A DNA stretch of 64,000 nucleotides from Micrasema longulum (Eukaryota > Arthropoda > Insecta > Trichoptera > Brachycentridae), in contig JAGVSM010003635.1 of assembly GCA_022494885.1 (NCBI GenBank), positions 186,001 through 250,000 on the forward strand. The letters run 5' to 3'. The position numbers and the translations under genes were made by a program. Below, in pieces: positions 19,669-30,830 of the stretch. The notes beneath the pieces are model-generated. The model was not told where the DNA came from, ran no database searches, and worked only from the letters and a program-made list of their open reading frames with translations. Each line of letters begins with the position of its first letter. Within the stretch, counting starts at the first letter, position 1.

Positions 19669-19706
19669 ACAAAAGACGAAATATTTTGAAATATTTCGTC
19701 TTTTGT
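19669..19706. repeat. Perfect 18-bp palindrome with 2-nt loop
   Basis: ACAAAAGACGAAATATTT at 19669-19686 and its exact reverse complement at 19689-19706, separated by TG. Lies about 30 bp from the 3' end of a minus-strand non-LTR copy. Confidence 0.85.
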
Positions 19707-19734
19707 CCGTAGGAACAAGCAGAGAGAATAGAAT

Positions 19735-20145
19735 GACACAATATGTCTCGCTTCCCCTACATTCATACATCTTCTCATGCACGCACGCCGATTAATCCCA
19801 CTCGTGACATGTCTATCTTCAAGTATTTAATGGACTTGATCGTGCCAAGTCTTTCTCGATCTTCCTCGTTTTCTGCATCCTTTAACATTCGCATCGTAGA
19901 TCCTTTTAGCCTTTCTTTCGCTGTGCGTTCGCTCTACATGTCCACACCAACGCAGCACCCCTTTCTTGATTCTGTCGATAATGCATGTCTCAGCCTTACA
20001 TAGTTCACGAACCTCGACATTTGCGCACCTATCATACATAGTTTTACCACACATTTGCCTAAGGGATCGCATTTCGACACTATTCAACCTACTTTTATTA
20101 TTGTTTTCGTATTCCATTCTTCGCTCCCATACAAAAAGGATTTGA
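19735..20145 (-). pseudogene. Non-LTR ORF2 C-terminus (copy 3 of 4)
   Basis: Minus strand: NSVEMRSLRQMCGKTMYD, RCANVEVRELCKAE, TCIIDRIKKGVLRWCGHVER, RGRSRKTWHDQVH, and after a short gap HERRNNRR-like residues near 19790. Uninterrupted from about 20117 to 19827, so the youngest of this family here. 5' truncated at about 20145. Confidence 0.75.
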
Positions 20146-20194
20146 AATACAGGTATTTGAAAACAAAAAATAGCATATCATCATCATTTATTTA

Positions 20195-20650
20195 TTTAGT
20201 CAACACTTATAAACACACCATTTTTATACATAGCAGAGCGAGCATATTGCCTTAAGGCAATTTCTTCCTATCTACCCGTTCAGTTTGAGAAAGTTACAAG
20301 TACATGGACACATTCTAGGATATCATATATACAGAATCTTATAATTTTACACAAAATTTAAAACAAAAATTAACTACAAATTAACACGGTACTATGAAGA
20401 GAGGGAAAGAGATGGGAAGGAATAAAGAAGGTAAAAGGAACAACTCAAGTATTAAGATAGTGACATTTTAATATTCGTTTAAATGTAAATAAAGAAGATA
20501 CGTCTCTAACATTAGTGGGTAGATTATTCCACAATCAAGCAGCTATAACTTTGAAAGAGGAGGCAAGAAAATTAGATCAGTGAATGGGAATTAAAAGGGT
20601 TCTCTCGTTACTAGTACGAAGAGATAGTCATGCTGTGATAGAGGTTGGAA
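20195..20650 (-). pseudogene. Non-LTR retrotransposon 3' end (WNNLP-type)
   Basis: Minus strand at 20560-20460 reads LWNNLPTNVRDVSSLF then TFKRILKCHYL, the C-terminus of a CR1/Jockey-type ORF2. 3' UTR to about 20200 includes AACGGGTAGATAGGAAGAAA and GCCTTAAGGCAATATGCTCG. Same family as 10190-10540 and 44495-44840. Confidence 0.65.
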
Positions 20651-21164
20651 GAGTTCTCTCAAATAAACAACATCAACTCAAGTGACAACTGTCCAGACGA
20701 AGAGACAGGTAACTATTAACTCCAGAGTTTAATATAAGTTTTATTTACTTTTTACCCTTTGTTTTTCAGAAATCATAATTTGCAATAATCACACTTACGA
20801 AGGATGGGACACTAAAAATAAAATAAAATAGTTAAACTCATTAAAATAGCATTATATAAACTCATTAGTAAACCCAAAAAAAAATTGATAATGATTCTTA
20901 AGATAAAAATAACTTTATTTAATTTACTTTCATATAACTTTGAATTATCTATCATTACCTCTGTTTTGTATAAATACATTGAACTCCTTAATTAAGATAC
21001 TAGTCGAGAAGATTTCGCAAAAGCGATAAAACCGGTCACTAGATATTACAAATTTGTGGATTAAAGTATCACTTGTCTTTTATTTATATATTAAATAAGT
21101 AAATTATTTTTTTATACATTTTGTTACGTTGTTTAAATTATTCTATCGGATTTTTACATAAACT
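20651..21164. other. AT-rich, contains a decayed hammerhead-like scrap
   Basis: CTGTCCAGACGAAGAGACAGGTAA at about 20688-20712 resembles the hammerhead family of 3-47, but core base 4 is changed and stem II no longer pairs. Otherwise nothing. Confidence 0.3.
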
Positions 21165-21410
21165 CTGTCCGTTTTTTTTCTAAAGGAAAAGAACTAGTGT
21201 ACACAAAAAAAAAGAAATTAATTGATGATGTTTTCTCCGTCATTATTTGACGACTAATGATCTTAATTTGCAGACGATAGGACGCATCCCCAAATTTATC
21301 CATCAATTTTTGGAAAAAAAAATTGTTATGAACGATAAGACGCGTCCTAATTTTTGGTTGAATTTTCAGATTAGAAAAGTGCGTCTTGTGGTCCAAAAAA
21401 TACGATAATC
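21165..21410 (-). repeat. MITE-like segment with CGTATTTTTTGGACCACAAG end
   Basis: On the minus strand the end reads CGTATTTTTTGGACCACAAG, then GACGCACTTTTC. Internal near-repeats GACGCGTCTTATCGTTC and GATGCGTCCTATCGTCTG follow. This wording (CGTATTTTTCGGAC.ATAAGACGC) is familiar as an end of a widespread non-autonomous DNA transposon in animals. No autonomous copy here. Confidence 0.4.
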
Positions 21411-21814
21411 AATTATGTATTTTCCTCATTTGTTTTCTTCTTTATTCCTTTGATTGAACGGCAACAGATGGAGGTGTCGAAAATGCTCACTTTTGTTAAC
21501 TTGAAATTCTATTTTTTTATCTTGTCTTAAAATAGTACACACATAATTTATGAATATCCTAATATATATTTATATCTAATTATTAATTAAATACGAGTAT
21601 ATACTAATTATTAACATTTCTAAACAATATGCTTACGCTTAAAAGAACTTCTTTAAAGCCAACTCGAATACAATGACTTTTTTTTAAACTTACGTTTAAA
21701 TAAAAAAATAAAATTGTTCTCTTAGTCCTAATGGTATTTTCTTATAATATATTTGTACAGCACGGCGCATCAACTTGTAATAAAATAAAATAAAATTTAA
21801 AACGTAAAAGCAAA
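21411..21814. other. AT-rich, nothing identified
   Basis: No ORF or repeat recognised. Confidence 0.4.
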
Positions 21815-22300
21815 CACCCTGATGTATAGGAGCGAAGTATGGACTTGGAAAAACAGGGATGAAAGTAGGCTGAATGCTGTCGAAATGTGATCTCTCAGGC
21901 GAATGTGTGGTAAAACCATGTACGCTAGATGCACAAATGTTGAGATCCGTACATTAGGTAAGGCCGAAATAAGCATTATCGACATAATCAATTAAGGAGA
22001 TCTGCGCTGGTTTGGACATGTAGAGCGAATGGACAGCGAAAGAACGGCTAAGAATATTTACAATACGAATGTTGATGGATGCAAAAATAGAGGAAGACTA
22101 AGAAAAACATGGCAAGACCAAATCCAAGAAATACTTGAAGATGGACATGTCACAAGTCGGTATAATCGGCGCGCGTGCATGCGAAAATGTATGCATGTGG
22201 AGGAAGCGAGTGTGCAAAGATAGAGTGATGTGGCGTTCTATCCTCTCTGCCTACTCTTACGGGGAAATGGCATGATGGTTTGTTGTTGTCGTTGTTGTTA
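21815..22300 (+). pseudogene. Non-LTR ORF2 C-terminus (copy 4 of 4)
   Basis: Plus strand: MYRSEVWTWKNRDESRLNAV, then a stop, SLRRMCGKTMYARCTNVEIR, GDLRWFGHVERMDSERTAK, KTWQDQIQEILEDGHV, SRYNRRACMRKCMHVEEA. Two in-frame stops. 3' tail GTTTGTTGTTGTCGTTGTTG at about 22277-22300. 5' truncated at about 21815. Confidence 0.75.
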
Positions 22301-23164
22301 TTGTAAAAGCAAACACCATATATTGTAGAGAAGATAATTTTATAAAATTTTCTATTTTGTTTAATTTTTGGTGCTCATTTTTAAATCTGGGAAAAAACGG
22401 ACACAACGTATGGTCACACCTAAAATTTGACCTCTCGATTTTATCAATCAACAGCGTTTTTTCGTATTTTTGTAAATGTCGTTGTCCACTACAGCCGGTT
22501 CTCCGTCTTCTGTTGGTTGGTAAGTCAGCATTAGACGGATAGCAGGTTGCACTGTTTTTTCTAAACCGCCTCGAGTCAGTGTACCCGGTAAGGCCGTTGT
22601 ACGACCTTCATCTGAAGCGCTTGCGATCTAACTGTAAACACATTATTTTTTTGGACGGTTTTTTTCACTCCGAACCTCAATACACCTCAAATGTTGTGAT
22701 CGTTTCCCGTTTCTGGTTACTTGGACTGCTCTATTTTCGGCGAAAGGCGAAAACGAATTAAATATTGATTGATTGATGAGAGAGATAGAGGACTTTTTCG
22801 AGAGGCAATTATATATTTTTGTGCTGTTCTTTCCTCTCAAAAGGAGAAAGTGTAACTCGTTATATTTTTAAAATTTTCGAGACATATATGATTTTTTTAT
22901 CGGGAGTGAGATAAAAATAATATAATGCTCAAAATACTACTGTACTAAAATACTAAAAAAATAAGATAAATTTTCAAATACGCGTGCTCTTTAATTTTAG
23001 AAAATTTTAGTTGAAAGTGCTATTACTGACATCTGCGTCGAATTTCATTTCAATATTTGCATTTGTCTAATAGTTACGCACGTGTTTTGTGAACAGTAAA
23101 AAGTAAATTTAGCAATTATTACGATGTTATTTTATCACAATTAATTATTTTATGAATTAATTAA
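22301..23164. other. Unassigned, with a GC-richer block
   Basis: 22480-22740 is more balanced (ACTACAGCCGGTTCTCCG, CCGCCTCGAGTCAGTGTAC). Two short plus frames (22357-22542 and 22579-22761) are not recognisable. The remainder is AT-rich. Confidence 0.3.
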
Positions 23165-23290
23165 TAATATTATATACTAGCGGACCCGACAGACGTCCTG
23201 CCAGAACCATTGGCTTGCCTGCTATAACCTTGGAAAAAGACTTTTCATTGATAAGTAGATACCTAGGTACTTTGTTGATACCTAGGTTGA
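23165..23290 (+). repeat. Insect-type interspersed repeat end (ACTAGCGGACCCGACAGACG)
   Basis: ATATACTAGCGGACCCGACA followed by GACGTCCTGCC resembles a terminus seen in many insect genomes. It is followed by repeated GTAGGTACCTAGGTAC-type words (23258-23360). A possible opposite end, CGAAGCCGAGGGTAAAAACT, then AGT, is at 55850-55877. Classification not certain. Confidence 0.45.
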
Positions 23291-23899
23291 TGATTAAATT
23301 CCAAAACCAAAAATTATTAATTTTCAAATATTGAATTTAAGTAGGTACCTAGGTACTTGTTTATGGTTGAATTACAAAACATAAAATAATTCATTTTCAA
23401 ATATAGAAGTCTTTTTGCAAATGTCGAATTCGGCTCTTCTTACTAACATGTGTGCACTTTGTTCATGAATGCGATTTTCAAAAATGTATTGAATGTCAGT
23501 TAATGTTATTTTAGTATTTCCAAAAATTCAGTAAAAAGAAATAAATGGAAAGGAATTATCAGGAACATAAAGAATGAATCTGATTGGGATCCATAAAAAA
23601 CGAATGTTGTTAGTAAACATTCAAAAACAAACTTTTTTAAACAAAAAAAAACACCATCCTTCCATTTTTTTGTACATGTATTCTTGTCGAATGCAACCCT
23701 GGTAGGTCGATGAAAAAAAGAGTTATGCTTCTAACTTTTTTTTTACAGATTTGATTGAAAATTTTAATATCTACGAACACGCCTGGCGCAAAAATATACA
23801 TTTCGCTGAAAACCGCACGTAGAGTTGTTTAGGAAATGTTCAGTGACATCACACGTACAGAAGAAATATATATTTGTAAAGGTATGCATTAAATTTTCT
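23291..23899. other. No identifiable feature
   Basis: AT-rich; probably includes the 5' region of the mariner element below, but no terminal repeat could be placed. Confidence 0.35.
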
Positions 23900-24360
23900 T
23901 TTCGAAATTAAATTTCGGCTGAAAAAACGTTAGAAATGTTGCAAAAGGCTTCCAGTGACCAGGTTATGTTAAAAAAATGTTTACCAGTGGTATAAACAAC
24001 TCAAAGAAGGTACAGAAGGGGTTAAAGACAAAAATCGCCCAGGACGACCTTCAACATGTCAAGAAAATCAAAGATTTGGAGCTCAAAAATCGTCGATTGA
24101 CAATTAGAGATCTTGCTGATACTGTTAACATTTTATTAAGATCAATTAAGGCCATTTTTAAAGATATCTTGTGCCTGAAAAAAGTAAAATCTCGTTTAGT
24201 GTCAAAAAGACTAATATTTTTGGAAAAACAGGGTTGCATTCAAGTCTGTGAAACAATGTTTTCTGACTATCAGGATAAGATGAAATGCATGATAACTGGA
24301 GATGAGACTTAGATCTATAGGAGGAGTACTTTGAATTCGACGAGGTAGATTTTCAAGAAT
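23900..24360 (+). pseudogene. Mariner transposase, internally deleted and frameshifted
   Basis: First frame (23910-23970) reads ISAEKTLEMLQKASSDQVML, the helix-turn-helix end. After a frameshift the frame from about 23977 gives LKTKIAQDDLQ, LELKNRRLTIRDLADTVNI, LVSKRLIFLEKQ and MKCMITGDET, the last containing the first catalytic Asp block (ITGDE). It then jumps to YFEFDEVDFQE and stop, the extreme C-terminus. The middle with the second and third catalytic Asp is missing. Dead internal-deletion copy; TIRs not located. Confidence 0.75.
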
Positions 24361-24439
24361 AAATAAATATTTAAAAAATGATTAACGTATTCACCCTTTT
24401 TTTTTATCTCTGTGTTTTATAAAGTGTGGTTTCCTGTCT

Positions 24440-24620
24440 TATTGTTCCCTATCCAAATGTCTGTAGACAAAAGACTGGATTTCACCCCTTCGGGAGTCAT
24501 TAAGATTTACAAATTACAACAGGGATGGAGAATACCTTAAATAAGGGAATAGTAAATGCCTAGAATTCCATATTCCCTTATTTAAGGCATTCTCCATCCC
24601 TGTTGTAATTTGTCTAGCAT
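24440..24620. mobile_element. Family D-derived palindrome
   Basis: Terminus CCAAATGTCTGTAGACAAAAG, then arms 24510-24551 and 24571-24612, a ~42-bp inverted repeat (CAAATTACAACAGGGATGGA / TCCATCCCTGTTGTAATTTG) with few mismatches around TAGTAAATGCCTAGAATTCC. A foldback-only derivative. Confidence 0.6.
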
Positions 24621-24955
24621 AATTTATTATTATTTAAATATAAATTTGATTATTTAAAACCTGAAATAAAATGAGATTACAAAAATACGTTCTATTAAAA
24701 CTGTTGTATTTTTCTTGTTCCAATATACATTTCAATGCCGATTCTTATTCTTAATGGCAGCGCCCTTGAGGTGATTTTCACAAAAACGGCGCTATTTAAA
24801 TTATCCAAATATATTTATTATATATTTGGAATTGATTGTAACAATAATAAACTATTTATACTTTGGATGCAGAGTGTAAAAACATAATAAATTCCTTCTT
24901 ATATTATAAGCGCAAGACAACCTGCATTGACCATTAATCCCTCCTGAATCAACAA
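24621..24955. repeat. AT-rich, with short repeat I (GGCAGCGCCCTTGAGGTGAT)
   Basis: 24755-24800 (minus strand: AGCGCCGTTTTTGTG, AAAATCACCTCAAGGGCGCT) matches 60362-60405 in opposite orientation, with TTGGATAATTTA next to it in both. Probably an end of a transposon family. Confidence 0.45.
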
Positions 24956-25177
24956 TTGGTCCGTATTAGGCAAATACAAATTACTGGTAACTTTGATATG
25001 CTGAGACAATTGAACAATAATTTAATGACACCAAAAATAGGAAAATTAGTAGGGGAATTTATGTGGAATGAAATGACTTTGGACGAGAAAACGAATTGGC
25101 TACTCATGACGAATGATGCAGGTGGTAAAAGTGATCGGGACGTTGATTTCGTTGTTACAATTTATTATAAACACTGA
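24956..25177 (+). other. Unrecognised 73-codon open frame
   Basis: Frame includes FDMLRQLNNNLMTPKIGK and WNEMTLDEKTNWLLMTND, hydrophilic and protein-like, ending at a TGA. No clear Met at the start. Might be an exon or transposon piece; I cannot assign it. Confidence 0.2.
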
Positions 25178-25392
25178 TATATCACTTTCTTAGATATTTA
25201 TATAATTTACAATTTGTTGGTAAGGATGCATGCAATATTATTTACAAAACAAATATTGTGTAGTAGCATACTATTTTTATAAAACCAAGAAAATTTAAAC
25301 AAACTAACCGTAATGCAATACAAAACTTTTATACTAGGGTAAATTTGAGTTCAAATGGATTAAAATACTAACATGTTAACAAATAATATTTC

Positions 25393-26152
25393 AACAATGT
25401 TTGAGTATGTCCAAATGCTTGCAGACTGGCTGGATTTACTCCCTATGGAGTTATTCATATTTAAATTTATTGCAACAGAGAGGGAAAACATTTTTGAGAA
25501 AGGAATATGGAAGTCTAGGCGTTTACAGGGCTTATGACCTGTCATTGGCTGGTTTTTTATGTTTCAGTGCTGAAGAGTAGCGTTTATTTGATAATTAAAA
25601 AAATACATTTCAGAATTTGCTACCCACTAAGTCTAAAAACTTTTCGGTGGGACACATTTTTTTTTATTTTAATGACAGGTTTATATTTAAGTCACCACTT
25701 TACACACTGTGTAACATTCACCATTCTGCCCATGTTTAAACATCCACATTTCCTCAACTCTTCCATTTGTTGACTTTTGTGAAGTGAAAGAGCTTAAATA
25801 TTTATCACGTGGGTGAGATTCATCCGGCTGAACCAAATCGCCTACTAGGCAACGCCTGAAAACAATTTTCCAATTTTCATACTTCTTCTTTTACCAGGTA
25901 GTTAATTCAACAATATTTGATTCTGTCCAAATGCTTGCAAACTGGCTGGCTGGGAAGAAATATGGAAGTCTAGGAATTTACAGGTCTTATGACCAGTCAT
26001 TGACTGGTTTAAGTGGCCATTTTACACACTGTGTAAACTTTCCTTCTCAAAAATGTTTTCCCTCTCTGTTGAAATAAATTTAAATATACATAACTCCCTA
26101 GGAAGGAAATCAGCCAGTCTGCAAGCATTTGGACATACTCAAACATTGTCGA
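25393..26152. mobile_element. Family D foldback element, copy 7, with nested copy
   Basis: Complete left terminus (CAACAATGTTTGAGTATGTC, TTGCAGACTGGCTGG), left arm, a foreign ~130-bp insertion at about 25553-25690 (TTATGTTTCAG...AATGACAGGT), then centre (CTTCCATTTGTTGAC, TTCATCCGGCTGAACC, CTAGGCAACGCCTGAAAA). At about 25912 a second left terminus (CAACAATATTTGATTCTGTC) begins a shorter copy, which ends with the complete right terminus GGACATACTCAAACATTG at about 26150. Shows both termini of the family well. Confidence 0.7.
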
Positions 26153-26582
26153 TTTTATTTTATTTATATAATTGCAATGGACATAGACTATTGTGATGTA
26201 AGTAAATACAGTTTTTTCTTCCACTCAAATTTGCAATATGGTTATAAGAATGAATGACAATATCTGACTAAAGCCAAATATAATTTGCCAAACGCACAGA
26301 GAAAGGAGCAGTGAAAGTATTTGAGTTGAAAATCAATTTAAATCGCTATACGTGATTTTTTTTTTAAATTATTGAAACCAATAGGAAGACCTACGGTCTT
26401 TTAAACAATTTTGGGTACTTGGAGGAATTTAATTTTACCCTTATTTTTTATTGTCCTTAAACAAGTACATGAAGTGTAATTTATGTGACCTTACCCTCAT
26501 ATAACAGATAATCGGGAGACACTGCATTTGGTGTACGAATACAGTGGCTTAAGCATCATCAGATTTTAACAAGGTATTGATT
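26153..26582. other. AT-rich, possible SINE-B scrap
   Basis: 26495-26560 (ATAATCGGGAGACACTGCAT, TTGGTGTACGAATACAGTG) resembles the SINE-B body. The rest is unassigned. Confidence 0.3.
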
Positions 26583-27782
26583 AACAATATTTTGAGTTTG
26601 TCCAAATTTTGTAGACAAGGATTCAACTCCCTGGGGAGCTGTTTATATTTACATATTACAACAGAGATGAAGAACATTTAAGATAAGGTAACTTAGAAGT
26701 CTAGGCATCTACAGGGCTTATGACCTGTCAATGGCTGGTTTAAGTGGCCACTTTACACACTGTGTAACATTCACCATTCTGCCTATTTTTGAACATCTAT
26801 ATTCCTTCAATTCTTTCATCTGTTGATGTTTGTGAAGTTAAAAAGCTGAAACCTTTATTTATGCTGGTGAGATTCATCTAATTGAATTATCTCACCTACA
26901 TACTAGGCAACGCCTGAAAATGTTATTTTTTCAAGACTTCTATATTACCTTCTCTTAAATGTTCTTCATCTCTGTTGTAATATGTTAATATAAACAGCTC
27001 CCTAGGGAGTTGAATCCAGTCCTTGTCTATAAAAATTTGGACAAATTCAAAATATTGTTGATAAATTACCTGGTCCATGAAGAAGTATAAAAATTGAAAA
27101 AATAACATTTTCATGCCTAGTATGTAGGTGAAATAATTCAATTAGATGAATCTCATCCGCATAAATAAAGGTTTAAGATCTTTACCTTCACAAACATCAA
27201 CAGATGAAAGAATCGAAGGAATATAGATGTTCAAATATAGGCAGAGTGGTGAATGTTACACAGTGTGTAAAGTGGCCACTTAAACCAACCAATGACGGGA
27301 CTTAAGCCCTGTAGATGTCTAGACATCTATATTACCTTCTCTTAAATGTTCTTCATCTCTGTTGTAATATGTTAATATAAACAGCTCCCCAGGGAGTTTA
27401 ATCCAGTCCTTGTCTACAAAAATTTGGTCAAACTCAAAATATTGTTGATAAATCCACCTGGTCCATGAAGAAGTAGAGAAATTGAAAAAATAAAATTTTT
27501 AGGCGTTGTCTAGTATGTAGGTGAAATAATTCAATTAGATGAATCTCATCCGCATAAATAAAGGTTTAAGCTCTTTTACTTCACAAACATCAACAGATGA
27601 AAGAATTGAAGGAATATTGATGTTCAAATATGGGCAAAATGGAGAATGTTTCACAACACTGTGTACACACGTAAAGTGGCCACTTAAACCAGCCATTGAC
27701 AGGTCATAAGCCCTGTAGATGCCTAGACTTCTAAATTACCTTCTCTTAAATGTACTTCATCTCTGTTGTAATATGTTAAGGT
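26583..27782. repeat. Family D, copy 8: foldback followed by tandem array
   Basis: Begins with terminus ACAATATTTTGAGTTTGTCC, left arm and centre. From about 26930 the right-arm-plus-centre unit is repeated head to tail. The landmark TTCATCTCTGTTGTAATATG recurs near 26965, 27351 and 27756, giving periods of about 387 and 404 bp, with GGAGTTGAATCCAGTCCTTG and TCCATGAAGAAGTA in each full junction. Units are close to 90% alike, more similar to each other than to other D copies, suggesting local amplification. Confidence 0.7.
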
Positions 27783-28479
27783 ATTGATTATAAATCATTT
27801 ATCAATTCAATGGTGAACTCTTGAGTGGAAATAATATTTATTATAAAATAACCGATTTCTTAGAACACACGTGTAGAGAACTCTCTTGAATTTTAAATGA
27901 GTCTTGTCATCTATTAATGTCCTCAGAGTAATTTAAGGGAAATACTGTAAAAATAGGTACTACAGAAACAAAACGTAGTAACGTTTGTTCATATATATAG
28001 ATGTAGAAAGAAAAAAAAATTGGAAGCACTTATTTTCCTACCACGACAAAAATATTAAAAACAACAAATATAATATGCGGACCGGTATTGTTTCGAACAC
28101 ATAATTTTCTCCTTCAAAGGCACTTTTGTAAATAAGAAAATTAACAAAATTGAACTTAATCATGCAAAAGGCTACCACCCACAGAAAAGTTAAGAAATAT
28201 AATTCAATGGTGTATTGACCAGTTTTAATGATTTCAAAGTCTGGCTGACCACACAACCTAAGATGTGCACTTTGCACAAAACAGCCCGATCTAATATTAA
28301 ATGATACATTTTTCTAACTTTGAATTTATGAGGTTACATTCTGTGTCAAAGCATGTTTTTTAACTACATGTGTTTTTAAATAAATTAATTTGTAAAATTA
28401 AAATACTTATGTAATCTTATCCAAGTCAATTTTTAAGAGATAACCTAGATTTTTGGACGCATTAATCTTACCATCAGCA
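27783..28479. other. No identifiable feature
   Basis: AT-rich single-copy-looking sequence. Confidence 0.4.
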
Positions 28480-28703
28480 TCTATACCGTAAGAGTTTTCT
28501 AGTTCTGTGTGAGTTTTCTGCAAATTAAGAAATGACGTTTTTTGATCAACACTATTTTCAGAAGGCAATTTTTACAGTTTTTTTTATAAAAGCGGCATGG
28601 CTGTTTTTAGCAGAACATAAAATTGACTGTGTTGCAGCCGATAATACCAATACCTCTTTTTTTATTGTGGATAAGCTGCTTTCTGCATAACTACGTTCAA
28701 TTG
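28480..28703 (+). repeat. Repeat F, right half with terminus
   Basis: Matches 39290-39512 (TTTTCTAGTTCTGTG, TGCAAATTAAGAAATG, GGCTGTTTTTAGCAGAAC, GATAATACCAATACCTC), and ends GCTGCTTTCTGCATAACTAC, then GTTCAATT. The left end is missing here. Confidence 0.55.
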
Positions 28704-29019
28704 GTCGATGTTGTGCTTTTGTTTAAATTATTATCTATGCCGATTCTCTTGATATAGCGAAAAGGTTAAGGCAATTTTATATCAATAAAAAATCAATGAA
28801 ACGCTATTACTACAGTATTTCTACATTCACATACCTCATTTGTAAATGTTTCGTATTTTATGCATTGTAAAACTTTCTTGAGAACCTAAACCCAAGTCGC
28901 CTCTTGTCCGAACGCCGAACGTTCAGGACGCGAACGAAATATTGAAGCGTGGTTAAAGCTGTCATGGTGAATCCGCGTGTGTGACAGTTGGCACCTGCCA
29001 CATTTGTTGCGGGAGTCCA
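28704..29019. other. Unassigned, GC-richer near 28890-29015
   Basis: Contains GAACGCCGAACGTTCAGGAC, a partial palindrome, and GTGACAGTTGGCACCTGCC. No known feature. Confidence 0.3.
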
Positions 29020-29393
29020 TTATATCTGTACCTTAGGGGATAAAACACGGGGGTCCACGTTTTGCCGTATTGAAGTTAAAAATGCAGCAAACAATCCATG
29101 ATACAAATCAATTAACTATTTTGTACTTGAATAAAATACCGAAGTCCACTTCCATCATAAAAATCCTTTTATAATTTGAAATAATAAACTGAAATCCAAT
29201 TTGTGTTAATGCAAAAAACACCAGTATTCTTTATTTATTTGTACTATTATTATTATAATAGTATTTTTTTACATTGAAGTTTCATTATAGATTGAAAATA
29301 TTTCATTTGGTTCAAAAGTTATAAGCAAAATACTGTTTCCTGAAAATTTCGTTCAATGTGACTCCCGTGTTTTATTTTTAGGGTACGGATATT
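29020..29393. mobile_element. MITE-like element with ~38-bp TIRs
   Basis: Left end ATATCTGTACCTTAGGGGAT, then AAAACACGGGGGTC (29022-29055). The reverse complement of the right end reads ATATCCGTACCCTAAAAATA, then AAACACGGGAGTC. The ~300-bp interior is AT-rich and non-coding. Superfamily unknown. Confidence 0.6.
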
Positions 29394-30235
29394 ATCGCCG
29401 CTAGAAACGAAAAAGTTATCAAACGACATCGATATGTAGCAATTTTACAGAAGAGACAATAATAGTTTTAATTTATCTAATGAAACGTTTTCATATATAC
29501 TTATTATTTTTGCGAGATCCCTACATAATTTGAAAAATAAAATAAATTACGAGATTTTTTATTAGTTAAACAAAAAAACGTTGATTTTATCTTCTGTAAA
29601 ATTGCTACAAAATATATTTTTTTCTTTTCAGCGTCGTTGTTCTTTCATCCTTTACAAAATTAAACTACCCTAAGTACAACCATAATTCTTCTGAAATACC
29701 CAATCACAAAATCCAGCTATTTTGGACCCCAAAGTTTCATTATTCGAATCCAAAGAGGAGAATAAATGTTATGCATGCAAGTATGGGAGTGCTTGGCCAG
29801 GATCCACAATATTAAACAACCGCCAGATCTCTTCCGCTCTCCACTGATTGAGCTCGCGTTATTTATATTCATCAAATGATTCCGTTTCCACGACTAACCT
29901 GTTTTAATCTTTAAGTTTATTATAAAAGTGTTATTCATGTATCATAAACTTGATTTTAAACATATTATATTAGTGATATCTTTCATTTCATAAAATAAGC
30001 AATTTCACTTCCCCATGTATCAACTGTTTACACTGGGCCAAGGGCCAAGGGTCTCATAGAGTTAGGGATACATAATAATTATTTTTTTGTAATATGTACC
30101 TGTATAGGAATAAATAAATAGTAATGTTATTAACTCAATAAAGACAAACACTGCACAATCGTTAAACGGGCGGTTCGTGATTTTTACAATTACATCAAAT
30201 CATCGGACACATTTTTAAACGTATTATAATGAAAA
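29394..30235. other. No identifiable feature
   Basis: AT-rich with a balanced segment at 29790-29900 (CCGCCAGATCTCTTCC). No ORF of note. Confidence 0.35.
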
Positions 30236-30830
30236 AATTCAGTCCTACAGGAAATTAGAAATAAAAAATATGTTCTTAAGCGCAGTAAAAATTAGAGCAT
30301 TAAATTGTACGGCAAAGTTTCTTGAAAATGTGTAAAAATATATTAAAATTGATTTTAATAAAAAAGAACTACTTTGCATGACGTCACTAGTTTCTACAAA
30401 TCAACCAATGATTATGATGGATTTCTGCTTTGCGTTAAGTCAACTGACGAATCAGCAGAACTCATCGAGAAGCGGGGGAAAAGAACTTGAGACGTTACAC
30501 AAGTAATTTACAAAATACAAAACTTTGCGCCGATAATACGACACATGAAAGGTTTAATAAACATTATTTGTATTAAAATATATTTTTTTTTTACCGACTT
30601 GTTTCAAAGCTACAAAAACTTATCTATCAAGGTATAATATACCTAAAATAAGTGGTTAAAAACAATGTTGTTTTATTTTAATTTTATTATAATAAATAAC
30701 CACAAAGTTAGTACTGCTAACATAAATTTTATTAAATATTAGTTAGCCCAGTATATTAACAAATAAATAATACAACTGAACTTTCTCGTTGTAAAAAGAA
30801 TAATTTTCACAAATGTGTTACATACTAGGT
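30236..30830 (+). repeat. Repeat E, copy 1, interrupted by a PLE arm
   Basis: 30236-30540 matches 62155-62440 (TTAGAGCATTAAATTGTACG, GCAAAGTTTCTTGAAAATGT, ATGACGTCACT, AACCAATGAT, GTTACAC). 30760-30830 matches 62465-62530 (CTGAACTTTCTCGTTGTAA). Between them a PLE terminal-repeat remnant is present only in this copy (30585-30730: TTACCGACTTGTTTCAAAGC, AACAATGTTGTTTTATTTTA, AACCACAAAGTTAGT). Confidence 0.6.

Noticed and set aside
20688..20712. Another hammerhead copy
   Set aside because: Core base 4 is changed and stem II does not pair; treated as a decayed scrap.
26934..27782. CRISPR-like array
   Set aside because: Units of ~390-400 bp without short conserved repeats and unique spacers; it is tandem family D.
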